DNA of 64,000 nucleotides from Advenella kashmirensis W13003 (lineage in GTDB: Bacteria > Pseudomonadota > Gammaproteobacteria > Burkholderiales > Burkholderiaceae_B): contig NZ_KI650981.1 of the NCBI RefSeq assembly GCF_000506985.1, forward strand, positions 171,122 through 235,121, written 5' to 3'. Within the stretch, counting starts at the first letter, position 1. Every line of letters starts with the position of its first letter. This document shows positions 42,248-51,532 of this stretch, in pieces. A program made the position numbers and the translations under genes. The notes beneath the pieces are model-generated. The model did not search any database. It saw nothing but the letters and a program-made list of their open reading frames with translations, and had not been told where the DNA came from.

Positions 42248-42721
42248 TTAGTCAAACTCTATCACGGCTTCGCGTGTCTCCTGCAGATAGCGCACGCTTA
42301 CGGTATTGCCCTTTTGTATCTGTACCATATGATAAATCGGTACAATCTGACTGGCGATTGTTTCGAATGCCGGGCCGAAGGTCGGGGTGATGCGCAGCCC
42401 GACATTCAATACGAAATGATCGTTGATCCGCGTTCCGGAATCTGCCACGGATAGGACTACCGCATTGCCCTGCTCGCCGGTTTGTCGAACAGTGTCATTT
42501 CTCCGGGTTCTGGCCGACAGTGAAAACAAAATCAACACAATGCCGCCAATCATCATGCTCAGCGACAAAACCAGACAGACCACGGAGACGGGCGGCAGCC
42601 ATTCCTCTACGGGATAAAGCACATAAGAAAAAATGCCGATAAACGGAATCCAGGATAAAGCGAAAAGTCGCCAGCCCAGGTCAGCTGCTTTGTCCCGGGT
42701 CAGCGTGAGAGGGCTTTGCAT
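42248..42721 (-). CDS. Two-helix membrane protein with small beta domain (unknown)
   Basis: 157 residues. Two membrane helices (WRLFALSWIPFIGIFSYVLY and VVCLVLSLSMMIGGIVLIL) precede a short cytoplasmic or periplasmic domain of strands (GNAVVLSVADSGTRINDHFV, LNVGLRITPTFG, GNTVSVRYLQETREAVIEFD). The layout resembles DUF3592-type proteins. A protein of the same build lies at 50647-51204 on the other side of the VgrG island, so it may belong to that island. Function unknown. Confidence 0.7.
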   Translation of the reverse strand: MQSPLTLTRDKAADLGWRLFALSWIPFIGIFSYVLYPVEEWLPPVSVVCLVLSLSMMIGGIVLILFSLSARTRRNDTVRQTGEQGNAVVLSVADSGTRINDHFVLNVGLRITPTFGPAFETIASQIVPIYHMVQIQKGNTVSVRYLQETREAVIEFD

Positions 42722-43169
42722 GGCGATGTCGTTATGCGACCAGTACGATTTTCGTTGAACATGGTTTTCATATTACGTTGATCATATGACAGAAATAATA
42801 TATGAAACGTGTCGTGCCTGACTCCCGCAGCAACGGTGCAGTATCGTATGGCGGAGCGATCTCTGATATTAGAGTCGGTTGTTGAGCTGTATTCATGGTG
42901 GCACACCGGTAACCAGACATTCAATGACTGAGGCTTTCACGCATCACTCTGATGTAAATATATATTTCATATGTAAAAAAACAATTGACATCGGTCTGGC
43001 TGATCGCCCCAGAACACCTTATACCGTCATTTGCCGCCACTGTCTCAGTGTGAGTGTTGTTGCGAATTTATTCAGGTCATTAACCTGACATATAGCATGA
43101 CTATGATTTTTTCAACTGTGATAGATCAGACAAAGCTCGATGACAACGCGCCTGCCGCGAGAGATGACC
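42722..43169. other. AT-rich promoter region before vgrG
   Basis: 448 bases, clearly richer in A and T than the neighbours (for example 42955-42985 and 43085-43130), with no credible gene. TTGACA near 42986 and TATAGC near 43093 resemble promoter boxes but are too far apart to form one. Low GC ahead of vgrG fits a horizontally acquired or silenced island border. Confidence 0.45.
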
Positions 43170-45590
43170 ATGGATATCCCCCAGCTACAGAACCGTCCCG
43201 TTATTGCCCATACACCCATGCCCGAGGTCTTGCTCTTCAAAAGCATGACCGGCCATGCCGGGTTGTCCGAACTGTTTGAGTTCAGTGTGGAACTGGTTGC
43301 CAATACCTACATGCTGGATGTTCGTGATTTGTTGGGCAAACCGCTTACCCTGCAGGTGGAAACAGCCGGTGGCGCACCTCATTTTATCAATGGTCAAATT
43401 ATTAAATTTGAACTGGCGGGGCGGGAACTCAACAATTCGCAGTATTACACCTATCGCGCGACGGTAAGGCCCTGGCTCTGGTATCTGACCCAATCGCGGG
43501 ACAACCGGATTTTCCAGAACAAAACCGTGGTGGATATATTGAAGGAAGTGCTGGGCAACTATAGTTTTCCGGTGGAATATAAACTCATCGAATCCTACCG
43601 GAATTGGGAATATTGTGTCCAGTATCAGGAGTCTGATTTCGATTTCGTCAGCCGATTGATGGAGCATGAAGGCATTTACTACTGGTTCCGTCACGAGAAC
43701 GGGCAGCATACCCTGGTGCTGACAGACGACGTGTCGACCCATGAGCCTGCCCCGGGCTACGATACCTATACGTATTACGATGAGCAGCGTCACATGCTTG
43801 CGCACGAGGAATTCGTGTCGGACTGGCATGTGCAGGCGCAGATTACCTCCGGGGGATACGCGACAGTAGATTACGATTTTCGCAAACCCGGTGCGCGTTT
43901 GAATTCCATGAGTAAAAACGCCCAGGCTGCCAACACGGACAAACTGGAAGTCTACGAGTGGCAGGGTGGTTATCAGGAAGTGGACCATGGCGAAAAATAT
44001 GCCCGTATCCGGTTGCAGGAGATTCAGGGCGCGCGCGAGCAGGTGCGGGGCATTTGCAACATCCGGGCGGTCGAGCCTGGGCGCACGTTCACGTTGCGCA
44101 ATCATCCGCGACGGGTCGAAAATCGCGAGTACCTGTGCGTGTCCGCCACCTACAGCATGAGCGTGGCGGGTTATTCAACCGGCACCGATCAGAAAGATCG
44201 CTTTGAAGTGATTTTCAATGCGTTGCCTGCCGACATTCAATTTCGCGCGCCAAGAGTAACACCGCAACCCAAGACCAGCGGGCCGCAAACGGCCCGCGTC
44301 GTGGGACCGGCGGGTGAAGAACTCTGGACGGACCAGTACGGTCGCATCAAGGTGATGTTTCACTGGGACCGTCAGGCCAAGGGGGACGAAAACAGTTCCT
44401 GCTGGATTCGCGTGTCCAGTCCCTGGGCGGGCGGCGGCTTCGGTGGCCTGCAATTGCCGCGTATTAATGACGAAGTCGTGGTCGATTTCATCGGCGGTAA
44501 TCCGGATCGGCCGGTGATTCTGGGGCGCGTCTATAACGCCCAGAATATGCCGCCCGTGTCGCTTCCGGCCAATGCGACGCAAAGCGGCTTCCGCAGCCAG
44601 TCGGTCTTTGGCGATCCGAGCATGCGCAACCAGATGATCTTCGAAGACAAGCTGGGACAGGAACTCGTGGACATGCGGGCGCAACTGGATATGCTGCTGA
44701 CTGTCGTGCAGAATATGACAGTGAACATAGGTTCAAACCTGAAGACGACAGTGGGCGAAACGGAAACGCGTGATGTGACCGGAACCCGTACCACGCACAT
44801 TATCGGGCATGAAAAAGAAACGTTCGATGCGGGTGTTCATCGCGAAATCACCAGTGGCGGCCTGGTCGATAATATAAAAGGTGGTGCAACCACAAAGATA
44901 CTGACGGGAAACAATGTTTTCCGGGTTGAAGCAGGCACCAACACCGTTTATGTCAAGTCGAATGAGACGCATACCATCGACGGCACCTTGCACCAGGATG
45001 TGAAGGAAGCAGCAACGCTGCACTATAAAAACAAGCTCACGCGCACGGTCGCGCAGACCGAGGATGTTACGGTAACGGGCGCAGCCACGCATAATTATGA
45101 AAGTACATTTACTTCCAATCATGGGGGAAAGGTGCTTTTTGATGCAACGGGCCAGGACTTTGAGATCCTGTGTAAAAAGTATTCGATTACCGCGTCCAGC
45201 GGCGAGATAAAGAACGTGACCTCGCACGCGATCAATAACTACAAGGCCGGCAGGGACACCACCGTGACCGGCGTCGATACCAAAGTGGTTTCGGTGCTTG
45301 GGATAGACGTGATGCCGCTCAAAATGTCGATAACCGGGGCGGTGAATTTTTCGTATTCGACCATTGCGTATCAAATACAGCCGCTACGGCTCGCGCTCCG
45401 GGGGATCGCCATGCAGGTGGATGGTTTGAATCTGGCCGCAACGGGGCTCAAGTTCAGCAATCAGGCGGTTAAGGTCGATATCAGCGGGGCGAGTTGGAAA
45501 GCGGACGGAATCGATCTGCAGACCCGCGGCGCGCAGACCAAATTACAGGCCCTGGGCGTGACCCTTGCCGGTTTGAAACTATTTGCTTGA
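43170..45590 (+). CDS. vgrG: VgrG spike protein of type VI secretion, extended C-terminal needle
   Basis: About 806 residues. Residues 1-380 are the gp27-like part (LFEFSVELVANTYML, QESDFDFVSRLMEHEGIYYW), about 400-500 the gp5-like OB domain (ELWTDQYGRIKVMFHWD, SSCWIRVSSPWAGG, PVILGRVYNAQNMPP), and 540-720 the beta-helical needle of TxT-type repeats. The final 90 residues form another repetitive strand region (LNLAATGLKFSNQAV, VDISGASWKADGI) rather than an enzymatic domain. It is expected to form the trimeric tip that carries effectors. The ATG at 43170 follows GAGAG; starts at 43140 and 43164 are possible. No secretion core genes are nearby. Confidence 0.9.
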   Translation: MDIPQLQNRPVIAHTPMPEVLLFKSMTGHAGLSELFEFSVELVANTYMLDVRDLLGKPLTLQVETAGGAPHFINGQIIKFELAGRELNNSQYYTYRATVRPWLWYLTQSRDNRIFQNKTVVDILKEVLGNYSFPVEYKLIESYRNWEYCVQYQESDFDFVSRLMEHEGIYYWFRHENGQHTLVLTDDVSTHEPAPGYDTYTYYDEQRHMLAHEEFVSDWHVQAQITSGGYATVDYDFRKPGARLNSMSKNAQAANTDKLEVYEWQGGYQEVDHGEKYARIRLQEIQGAREQVRGICNIRAVEPGRTFTLRNHPRRVENREYLCVSATYSMSVAGYSTGTDQKDRFEVIFNALPADIQFRAPRVTPQPKTSGPQTARVVGPAGEELWTDQYGRIKVMFHWDRQAKGDENSSCWIRVSSPWAGGGFGGLQLPRINDEVVVDFIGGNPDRPVILGRVYNAQNMPPVSLPANATQSGFRSQSVFGDPSMRNQMIFEDKLGQELVDMRAQLDMLLTVVQNMTVNIGSNLKTTVGETETRDVTGTRTTHIIGHEKETFDAGVHREITSGGLVDNIKGGATTKILTGNNVFRVEAGTNTVYVKSNETHTIDGTLHQDVKEAATLHYKNKLTRTVAQTEDVTVTGAATHNYESTFTSNHGGKVLFDATGQDFEILCKKYSITASSGEIKNVTSHAINNYKAGRDTTVTGVDTKVVSVLGIDVMPLKMSITGAVNFSYSTIAYQIQPLRLALRGIAMQVDGLNLAATGLKFSNQAVKVDISGASWKADGIDLQTRGAQTKLQALGVTLAGLKLFA

Positions 45591-45604
45591 CGGAGAAGAA
45601 TCAA

Positions 45605-45979
45605 ATGCCAATTTTGCAAGGCCGAATCGGATCAAGTGTGACGCTGGTCGATGTGATGATACTGGGGCCTCGCCCCAATTTTGGTCCTAAAATCACCATG
45701 ATCCCCAATCCGCTTTCCCGGGTGTTTACGCCCGGCCTGGATCTGGAGTGCTGCCCCATGCCTACGATGATAACCTGGGCCAATGAAACCGGGATATTGG
45801 GTGTGCTGGTGCCCGTGGTCAAATGCTTTGCGACCAAATTCATCAATGTCAGCTTCCGGGTTTTTTCCGGTGCCTTGCCGGTTTGTCGCTGGATATCCAT
45901 GGGATTAAGCAATATTATCAATGGTCTTTTATCCACCAATCTGATCCCATCGCCTAACCGGATTTTTGTTTTTGCCTGA
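45605..45979 (+). CDS. Unknown protein cotranscribed with vgrG (possible PAAR-like tip protein)
   Basis: 124 residues, starting 14 bases after the vgrG stop with GGAGAAG upstream. It is rich in Gly, Pro and hydrophobic residues (MPILQGRIGSSVTLVDVMIL, FGPKITMIPNP, LECCPMPTMITWANETGILG) and ends NLIPSPNRIFVFA. Position and composition suit a PAAR-like cap or a small tip accessory, but I do not see the PAAR motif and cannot assign a family. A membrane-active toxin is an alternative, since residues 55-110 are quite hydrophobic. Confidence 0.7.
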   Translation: MPILQGRIGSSVTLVDVMILGPRPNFGPKITMIPNPLSRVFTPGLDLECCPMPTMITWANETGILGVLVPVVKCFATKFINVSFRVFSGALPVCRWISMGLSNIINGLLSTNLIPSPNRIFVFA

Positions 45980-46060
45980 GTAAAGTCCGTGCCGGCCCCT
46001 GTTGTGCGAGCCCTGCCGTGAGGCGTTGCGTTATGGTGCTCTGACGATCACCGGGTGATT

Positions 46061-47131
46061 TCACCGGGACCTTGCCTGCTGCGTCCAGAGTTCGGCCTCA
46101 TGCAGGTAGTCGCGCTGCGGTAGAGCGCCAGGTTTGCGCAGCAATGCGCCGTCGGAAACCAGAGCTCGATGAAACAGCGTGTCATGCAGTGTGACTGATT
46201 CAAACTGAGTATGGCGTAGATTGGCTCGGGAAAAATCGGCCCGGGTCAGATCCGAGCGATTCCACCGGGCATGTTCACAATCGGCCTCATGCAAGATGCT
46301 TTCTGTCATATCACAGTCTGTGAAGCGTGCGTCGGTGGCCACGGCCTGTATCCACATGCTTTGCGACAACTGGGTGTCCGAAAACCGGACGGACAGCGCG
46401 TCGGACTCGATGAATATGGCATTGGTGCAATCGCATGCGCTGAATATGGCGTTGTTCAGCCGGCTTTCCTGGAAATTGCATCCGGCAAGGTAACAGTCCT
46501 GGAACATGGCCTGCTTCAAATCGCTCTTGACGAAAGGGCATTGCTGAAACGTCAGTCCGGTGAAACGCTGCCCGCAGAGCTGAGTTTCGTTCATCACGGT
46601 TTTTTCGAAATAGCAATCGTCGAACCGCGTCTGTCTCAGGTCGTTGCGGAAAAAAACGCTGATTTCAAACGTACTGCCGACAAAATCGGTCTGCGCCAGA
46701 TCGGTTTCGAAAAATGACGTTTTTGTGCATTGCGTTTGCGACAGAATGGCGCCGCTCAGGTTCGTCTGGCCGAAGGTGCAGCTATCCAGCGTTGCCTGTG
46801 AAAAAATCGCCTTTGCCAGGTGGCTTTCGATAATGGAGCATTCCCTTAGCGAGGCATCGGAGAAGCGGCTTGCGGTTAACTCACATCCGGAAAACAGGCA
46901 ACGCTGCAAGTCTGCGCGTTCAAAAACGCTGCTGTCAAAGCGGCAGTTGGTGAAAACGATGTTATCCAGGCGCGATCCGCTAAAGTCGGTTCCGGTGAAA
47001 TCGACCTTTTCGAAAACGCGACCCGACAGCGCTGTATTTCCAAGGGATAGACCGGCAAAGTTTTTTTCTTGTATCGGCTCGTAACTATCGAGGCAGTCAA
47101 AGAACTGTTGGCGGGTTGAGGGCGACATCAT
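46061..47131 (-). CDS. Pentapeptide-repeat protein of the VgrG island
   Basis: 356 residues, almost all built from A(D/N)LxX-type pentapeptides (TALSGRVFEKVDFTGTDFSG, ADLQRCLFSGCELTASRFSD, SDLTRADFSRANLRHTQFES), which fold as a right-handed quadrilateral beta-helix. No signal peptide or enzymatic domain. The start overlaps the stop of the DUF2169-pentapeptide gene by ATGA. It is last in a minus-strand trio with DUF3540 and DUF2169 genes that converge on vgrG; such trios are recurrent next to vgrG genes. A structural or adaptor role in effector loading is inferred. Confidence 0.88.
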   Translation of the reverse strand: MMSPSTRQQFFDCLDSYEPIQEKNFAGLSLGNTALSGRVFEKVDFTGTDFSGSRLDNIVFTNCRFDSSVFERADLQRCLFSGCELTASRFSDASLRECSIIESHLAKAIFSQATLDSCTFGQTNLSGAILSQTQCTKTSFFETDLAQTDFVGSTFEISVFFRNDLRQTRFDDCYFEKTVMNETQLCGQRFTGLTFQQCPFVKSDLKQAMFQDCYLAGCNFQESRLNNAIFSACDCTNAIFIESDALSVRFSDTQLSQSMWIQAVATDARFTDCDMTESILHEADCEHARWNRSDLTRADFSRANLRHTQFESVTLHDTLFHRALVSDGALLRKPGALPQRDYLHEAELWTQQARSR

Positions 47132-49887
47132 GGGCGTACGGCATCCTGTTGCGGGAATGATTCCCGGTATAGCGGATAGCGCTTGGTATGCTCGGTGTAG
47201 ATATTTTGGATCAAGGTTGTGTTATCCATGCGTACTTCGGAAATGTCGGCTGTACAAAAGTTCGCATAACGCAGATCCGCGCCGCGCAAATCCGCCTTGG
47301 TCAAAATAGCGGAGGTGAAGTCGGCCTGATTAAAAAGACTATCGCGAAGATCGGCCGATTTGAGCACGCAATGATGCATATCTGCGCCGGTAAAGTCGGC
47401 GTTGCGCAGATCGGCCAGTGTCAGGTCGCAGTACTGGAGACGGGCCTTCTGAGCCTGGATGCCGTGCAGGACGGTCCCCTTGAAGCTGCATCCTTTTAGT
47501 CTGGTTTCCCGAAATGCACAGTGGCGAATGTTCAGCTTGTATATGAACGACACGCCATCAAGCCGCGCCTGCGAAAAGTTAATGGTGTCCATATCGCAGG
47601 CAACAAAACCGGCGCTTTTTTGTTGCGATTGTTCAAAATTCACATTGACCAGTGTCGTTTGCTGGAAGATGGTCTGCGAGAATTTGGCCTGGTAAAAGCT
47701 GCTATTTTCAAAGTGGCACTGCACGAAAACGGTTTTGTCGGCGCTGGATGCATCAAAGCGACATGCCGAGAATCGTGCATGCGTATTGTTCAAGACATCC
47801 TGCCACTGGGTTTGCCGGAAATCGCAACGGGAAAATTCGGTTTTGTGCAGAATGACTTTTTTCAGTCTGGAGCCCGAGAAATTGCTTCTTTCAACTTGGG
47901 TCTCCCCCAGGTTGGTGCCATTCAATTCGCAATCTGTAAAGCTTGCGTCCTGGATAGAGGCTCTGCTGAGGATGACATCTGTCAGATTGCAACGCCGAAA
48001 GACAGCACCGTTCAGATTGGCGCCGGATAAGTCCGAACCCGAAATGTCCGCATCGACAAATGCCAGGCTTGACAGATCTGCGCCGGCAAGATCCATGTCC
48101 TGAATGGACTGTCCGTCAGCATAACGTCGTTGCGCTTCGAACCTTTTTTTGTCGGCAACATGGCTGTCGACAATGATTTTTCCGCCGATCAGATGCGCCG
48201 AATACAGATTGATTTTCCCCAGTTGCTTGCGTGCCTGCTCACGCTGCTGCGTCATATTTTCCAGTTTTGCCGTCGTATTATCCGGGTCACCGTGTTGCTG
48301 TGACCATTTTTCCCATTCGGCTTCGAGCTTTTCCTGCTGTTTCGCCAATTCACCGAAGGCATCGCGCAATTTTTGACGATCTGCCGGGGCGGGTGAATCA
48401 ATGTGCCTGCCTATTTCTTCAATCTGCGCGGCGTCCAGTGCAGGCGCTGCACCTTCGGTGTCCGTCGATCCGGCGTGTTGCGGGTCGACGGCATTCAGTT
48501 CCGACAATTGTTGGCGCGTGCTTTGTTTTTGAGCTTCCAATTGCTCCATCGCATCGGCCTTGAGTTTTTGCATCCGTTCGTGCAATTCGGGCATATGCTC
48601 CGGATCCGCGGGAAAGGGCGGACCTACAAATTCGGGGACCAGGGCATTGAGCTCATTGCGTTCGCTGTCCGGAAGGTTCGTGCCATGTTTATCCAGAAAC
48701 GCACGGATCTGCGCTCTTTTGCGCTGCTCGAATTTATGCGCGTTGTCCAGGAAAGGGCTTTGCAACTGGGGCTTTGTATCCAGCCAGTCTCCCATGATGG
48801 ACTTGGGAACCAGGTCGCGATCACGCAAGGTATAAAGGGCGCCTGTTTCCATGTCATTGCGCTGGTCAAAAACCTTGCGGTAATAGGACTGGTTTTTTGG
48901 CTGGTCCGGCAGCTCCATGGCTGGCAAGATGGCAAGCGCGTCTTCCGCGTAGGACTGTGCAACGGGCAACGCGCCATGATACATCAGAATGGCGTGCCGG
49001 ATATTCGGCAAGAACCAGACTGTGGTCGGCCTCAGGTCGACCTCCAGGAATACTTCGTGTTCCGGTTCTCTGGCGCTGGCAATTTGCTGCAATACGAAGC
49101 ATCTTGCTTTCCAGTCAGGCAGGGTGCCGCTCCAGCAATGCTGTTCGGGATGCATATTCCATATGCGAAACGATGAGCCTAAAGGCAGGCTATCGCGCTC
49201 TGGCCAGCGCTGATCGGGCTCGGCTGCATTGAACAGCCGAGGGTCCATATCGTGGAAGAATGCGTTCATGTCGGTTTGCATCCATTCCTGGCTGAACGTA
49301 CCTACCTGCGAGTAACGACGCGGGCGAGTCAAAAGGACCGGACCGAAAGAGGCAGGAAGTATTGCCTGGTCCGGCCGCTGCATGGTGCTGGTGGGCACTT
49401 CCACATTGGGCAGGCGGCGCACCCAGCTGCCATTGATCCACTCGCGATCGCGCCCCTTGCCGCCCGGGTTTTCGGCAAAATCCGCACCCCCATATGCATG
49501 GTTCCAGCTAACAGGCATTTCATCGAATGTCTGCGGTGCGGTCATGGTACCGTCCAGCCAGTAGCGCTCGCCGGAAACCAGCAAACTTTTTTCCAGCTTG
49601 TCTACCTGTACCCGTACCGCGCAGCGCGTTTTGTCCTGCTGATGTGCGGTGTAGGCCTTGCCGCTGACCAGAAATTCCGGTACAGGTTTTGGCAGGACGA
49701 GATCCAGAATACCTTCGCAATCCATATCATGCAAAAGGTGGGTGGTCAGTTCGGCATCGGGCACGAGTTTCGGAGATTCGCCGTTGAAATCCACCAGCGC
49801 ATACACGACCACACCCAGGTAGCTTTTTTCTTGCAACCCGAATGGGCGGGTCAAGACACCCAGTCGCAGAGGTTTGACTGTTTTCAT
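47128..49887 (-). CDS. DUF2169 domain protein with coiled coil and C-terminal pentapeptide repeats
   Basis: 919 residues in three parts. Residues 1-320 are the DUF2169 domain (LGVLTRPFGLQEKSYLGVVV, MPVSWNHAYGGADFAENP, SFGPVLLTRPRRYSQVGTF). About 430-580 is charged and helical, a likely coiled coil (KLKADAMEQLEAQKQSTRQQ, LAKQQEKLEAEWEKWSQQH). About 600-900 are pentapeptide repeats (LAGADLSSLAFVDADISGSD, ADLRGADLRYANFCTADIS). DUF2169 proteins are known as adaptors that help load effectors onto VgrG in type VI systems. It follows the DUF3540 gene by 29 bases and overlaps the next gene. Confidence 0.9.
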   Translation of the reverse strand: MKTVKPLRLGVLTRPFGLQEKSYLGVVVYALVDFNGESPKLVPDAELTTHLLHDMDCEGILDLVLPKPVPEFLVSGKAYTAHQQDKTRCAVRVQVDKLEKSLLVSGERYWLDGTMTAPQTFDEMPVSWNHAYGGADFAENPGGKGRDREWINGSWVRRLPNVEVPTSTMQRPDQAILPASFGPVLLTRPRRYSQVGTFSQEWMQTDMNAFFHDMDPRLFNAAEPDQRWPERDSLPLGSSFRIWNMHPEQHCWSGTLPDWKARCFVLQQIASAREPEHEVFLEVDLRPTTVWFLPNIRHAILMYHGALPVAQSYAEDALAILPAMELPDQPKNQSYYRKVFDQRNDMETGALYTLRDRDLVPKSIMGDWLDTKPQLQSPFLDNAHKFEQRKRAQIRAFLDKHGTNLPDSERNELNALVPEFVGPPFPADPEHMPELHERMQKLKADAMEQLEAQKQSTRQQLSELNAVDPQHAGSTDTEGAAPALDAAQIEEIGRHIDSPAPADRQKLRDAFGELAKQQEKLEAEWEKWSQQHGDPDNTTAKLENMTQQREQARKQLGKINLYSAHLIGGKIIVDSHVADKKRFEAQRRYADGQSIQDMDLAGADLSSLAFVDADISGSDLSGANLNGAVFRRCNLTDVILSRASIQDASFTDCELNGTNLGETQVERSNFSGSRLKKVILHKTEFSRCDFRQTQWQDVLNNTHARFSACRFDASSADKTVFVQCHFENSSFYQAKFSQTIFQQTTLVNVNFEQSQQKSAGFVACDMDTINFSQARLDGVSFIYKLNIRHCAFRETRLKGCSFKGTVLHGIQAQKARLQYCDLTLADLRNADFTGADMHHCVLKSADLRDSLFNQADFTSAILTKADLRGADLRYANFCTADISEVRMDNTTLIQNIYTEHTKRYPLYRESFPQQDAVRP

Positions 49888-49916
49888 TATTGCTTATCGA
49901 ACCACGTACATGGGGA

Positions 49917-50567
49917 TCAACTCATGTGAATCTGATCGCCGTTGATTTTCATGACTTCCTGTGCGGTCAGGGTGGTATAGCCACCATGTACCCGGGTCAG
50001 TTTCTCTGCTTCGTAATCGATGGTTTGTGCCCTTACGTGATCGACTTCCTTGACATGTCGGAAACAAAGGCGTGCCACGCTTTTGAAGCTGTCCGACATC
50101 AGTCCGATCACATTCGAGAAAAAGTCTGTGCTACCGACGACGGCGTCGAGTTTCTTTCCCAGATAGCTCATCTGGCCGATCTTCATGATGGCCGAATCGT
50201 TTTCCTGCTCATGGCTTGGGGCTGTCAGCTTGACCGCCTGATTGCTGTGGATATGGGTCAGCCTGGCTGAATGCACGCTCACGGCGCCCGCTTCGCTGCG
50301 GATCGCCATATCTCCGGTGACCGAGAGCGTGACGGTCGTGTTTTCAGGGCGAGCGATGATGGCGAGCAGAAAAACGCGATCGCGATCCGGGCCGCTGATC
50401 AGGACTTCATCTCCGATTTGCGGCTCTACCAGACAACTCAGCGCCCGGGCGCAATGCCAGTTGGCACCGTCGCACTGTACCGTACAAATGCCGTTATCAA
50501 TACTGAGGACCTGGCCCACGAGCTGTATCGGATCATAGGCCGGTAGTTGGGGGCGGGTCACCAGCAT
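49917..50567 (-). CDS. DUF3540 domain protein
   Basis: 216 residues. The N-terminal OB-like segment (VGQVLSIDNGICTVQCDGANWHC-type start, then EPQIGDEVLISGPDRDRVFL) and repeated strands (VTLSVTGDMAIRSEAGAVSV) resemble a short spike-tip fold. The C-terminus LTAQEVMKINGDQIHMS is typical of DUF3540. Such genes are found beside DUF2169, pentapeptide and vgrG genes. It is the first gene of the minus-strand trio. A role in the VgrG tip complex is inferred from family context. Confidence 0.85.
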   Translation of the reverse strand: MLVTRPQLPAYDPIQLVGQVLSIDNGICTVQCDGANWHCARALSCLVEPQIGDEVLISGPDRDRVFLLAIIARPENTTVTLSVTGDMAIRSEAGAVSVHSARLTHIHSNQAVKLTAPSHEQENDSAIMKIGQMSYLGKKLDAVVGSTDFFSNVIGLMSDSFKSVARLCFRHVKEVDHVRAQTIDYEAEKLTRVHGGYTTLTAQEVMKINGDQIHMS

Positions 50568-50646
50568 TAATTGACTCCTGTTCGGGTAAATGGGTAATGC
50601 CGTCTATTGTCGCAAAGCATTACGACACCGATATGACAATTTGATT

Positions 50647-51204
50647 TCAACCTGCTTGTTGTTGTTCTTCACGAATGAATCGGGATAAAAAGCCCCAGTC
50701 CTGTTGCGAGGACTGCGGATCCAGTCCCAGTCGTAATTCGCGTCCGTCGTCCAGAAATAGCACCGGCACCGCCTTGCCCTCCTGCAGGTGACGCAATTGG
50801 ACCGCGGAAACGGGTTCGGTGATTTTGTATTGTCGATGCGGCGCTTGCGGGTCGGAAAAGATCAGGCGCAATACCGGCTTGCTGTTAATGACATGATGCG
50901 TGTCCTGTATGCTGACCAGCAGCAAGTTGCGCATTTCGCTATTTTTCAGTATCCGAGTGTTGCGCGCATTGTTCAGCTGCAGGGCGCGTTGCGATGCGCG
51001 CAATCCCAGACAAAACAAAAGCGCGGCCAGGACAAGCGGCGCGCACAGGAGCAGAATGGCCGCGTAAACGGATTCCCCCGGCTTGACAAGGACCGGATAC
51101 ATGCTTAACAGGGAAAAAGGGATCGCTGCGATACCCAGCCAGATCATCCTGCTGGCGCGGTGCTGTAAATATTCGATATGCGATTTTTCGTCTGTCATAT
51201 TCAT
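50647..51204 (-). CDS. Two-helix membrane protein, same build as the one at 42248
   Basis: 185 residues from the ATG at 51204; starts at 51198 or 51294 are possible and none has a strong ribosome-binding site. Two membrane helices (MIWLGIAAIPFSLLSMYPVL; VYAAILLLCAPLVLAALLFCLG) precede a strand-rich domain (SKPVLRLIFSDPQA, SAVQLRHLQEGKAVPVLFLDDGRELRLGL). The order of elements matches the protein at 42248-42721, including the GxxV-V-hydrophobic ending. Function unknown. It stands 79 bases downstream of the DUF3540 start on the other side, so it marks the island's right edge. Confidence 0.7.
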   Translation of the reverse strand: MNMTDEKSHIEYLQHRASRMIWLGIAAIPFSLLSMYPVLVKPGESVYAAILLLCAPLVLAALLFCLGLRASQRALQLNNARNTRILKNSEMRNLLLVSIQDTHHVINSKPVLRLIFSDPQAPHRQYKITEPVSAVQLRHLQEGKAVPVLFLDDGRELRLGLDPQSSQQDWGFLSRFIREEQQQAG

Positions 51205-51532
51205 TTGCGGGTCAGCCGATCCTCGGGTGAGGTCTCTTGCGTATGTAACGGCGCTGTTTTTCAGTGTAGAAATAACCCGCCAAAATGACATCATGAAGAC
51301 AATACCGATTTTTTACATTTTGCAAAATCTCAGGAGTCAGCTGGTCGGGGGACGACGTGTCCATGCATGACTCACGCCGGGTTATGACACCTGTACCACG
51401 GCATGCCGGACGCTATGACGTATTTTACCCCGGAACTTGACGTATCAACCTATACCGAATCCCGCGGTTTTTGTTCATACTATGCACGTAGACAGGCCGA
51501 GTCGGTCGATCACACTTTTACGGAGATTACAC

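Noticed and set aside
43170-45590. Prophage tail spike
   Set aside because: The protein is a full VgrG with gp27/gp5-like parts, and no tail, capsid or integrase genes accompany it.
46221-47695. Apparent DNA repeats in the pentapeptide genes, considered as a repeat array or CRISPR
   Set aside because: Periodicity is 15 bases, matching five-residue coding repeats, and units vary freely; no constant repeat or spacer pattern.
48403-49176. 257-codon plus-strand frame inside the DUF2169 gene
   Set aside because: The minus strand carries the uninterrupted DUF2169, coiled-coil and pentapeptide protein; the plus frame has no domain or ribosome-binding site.
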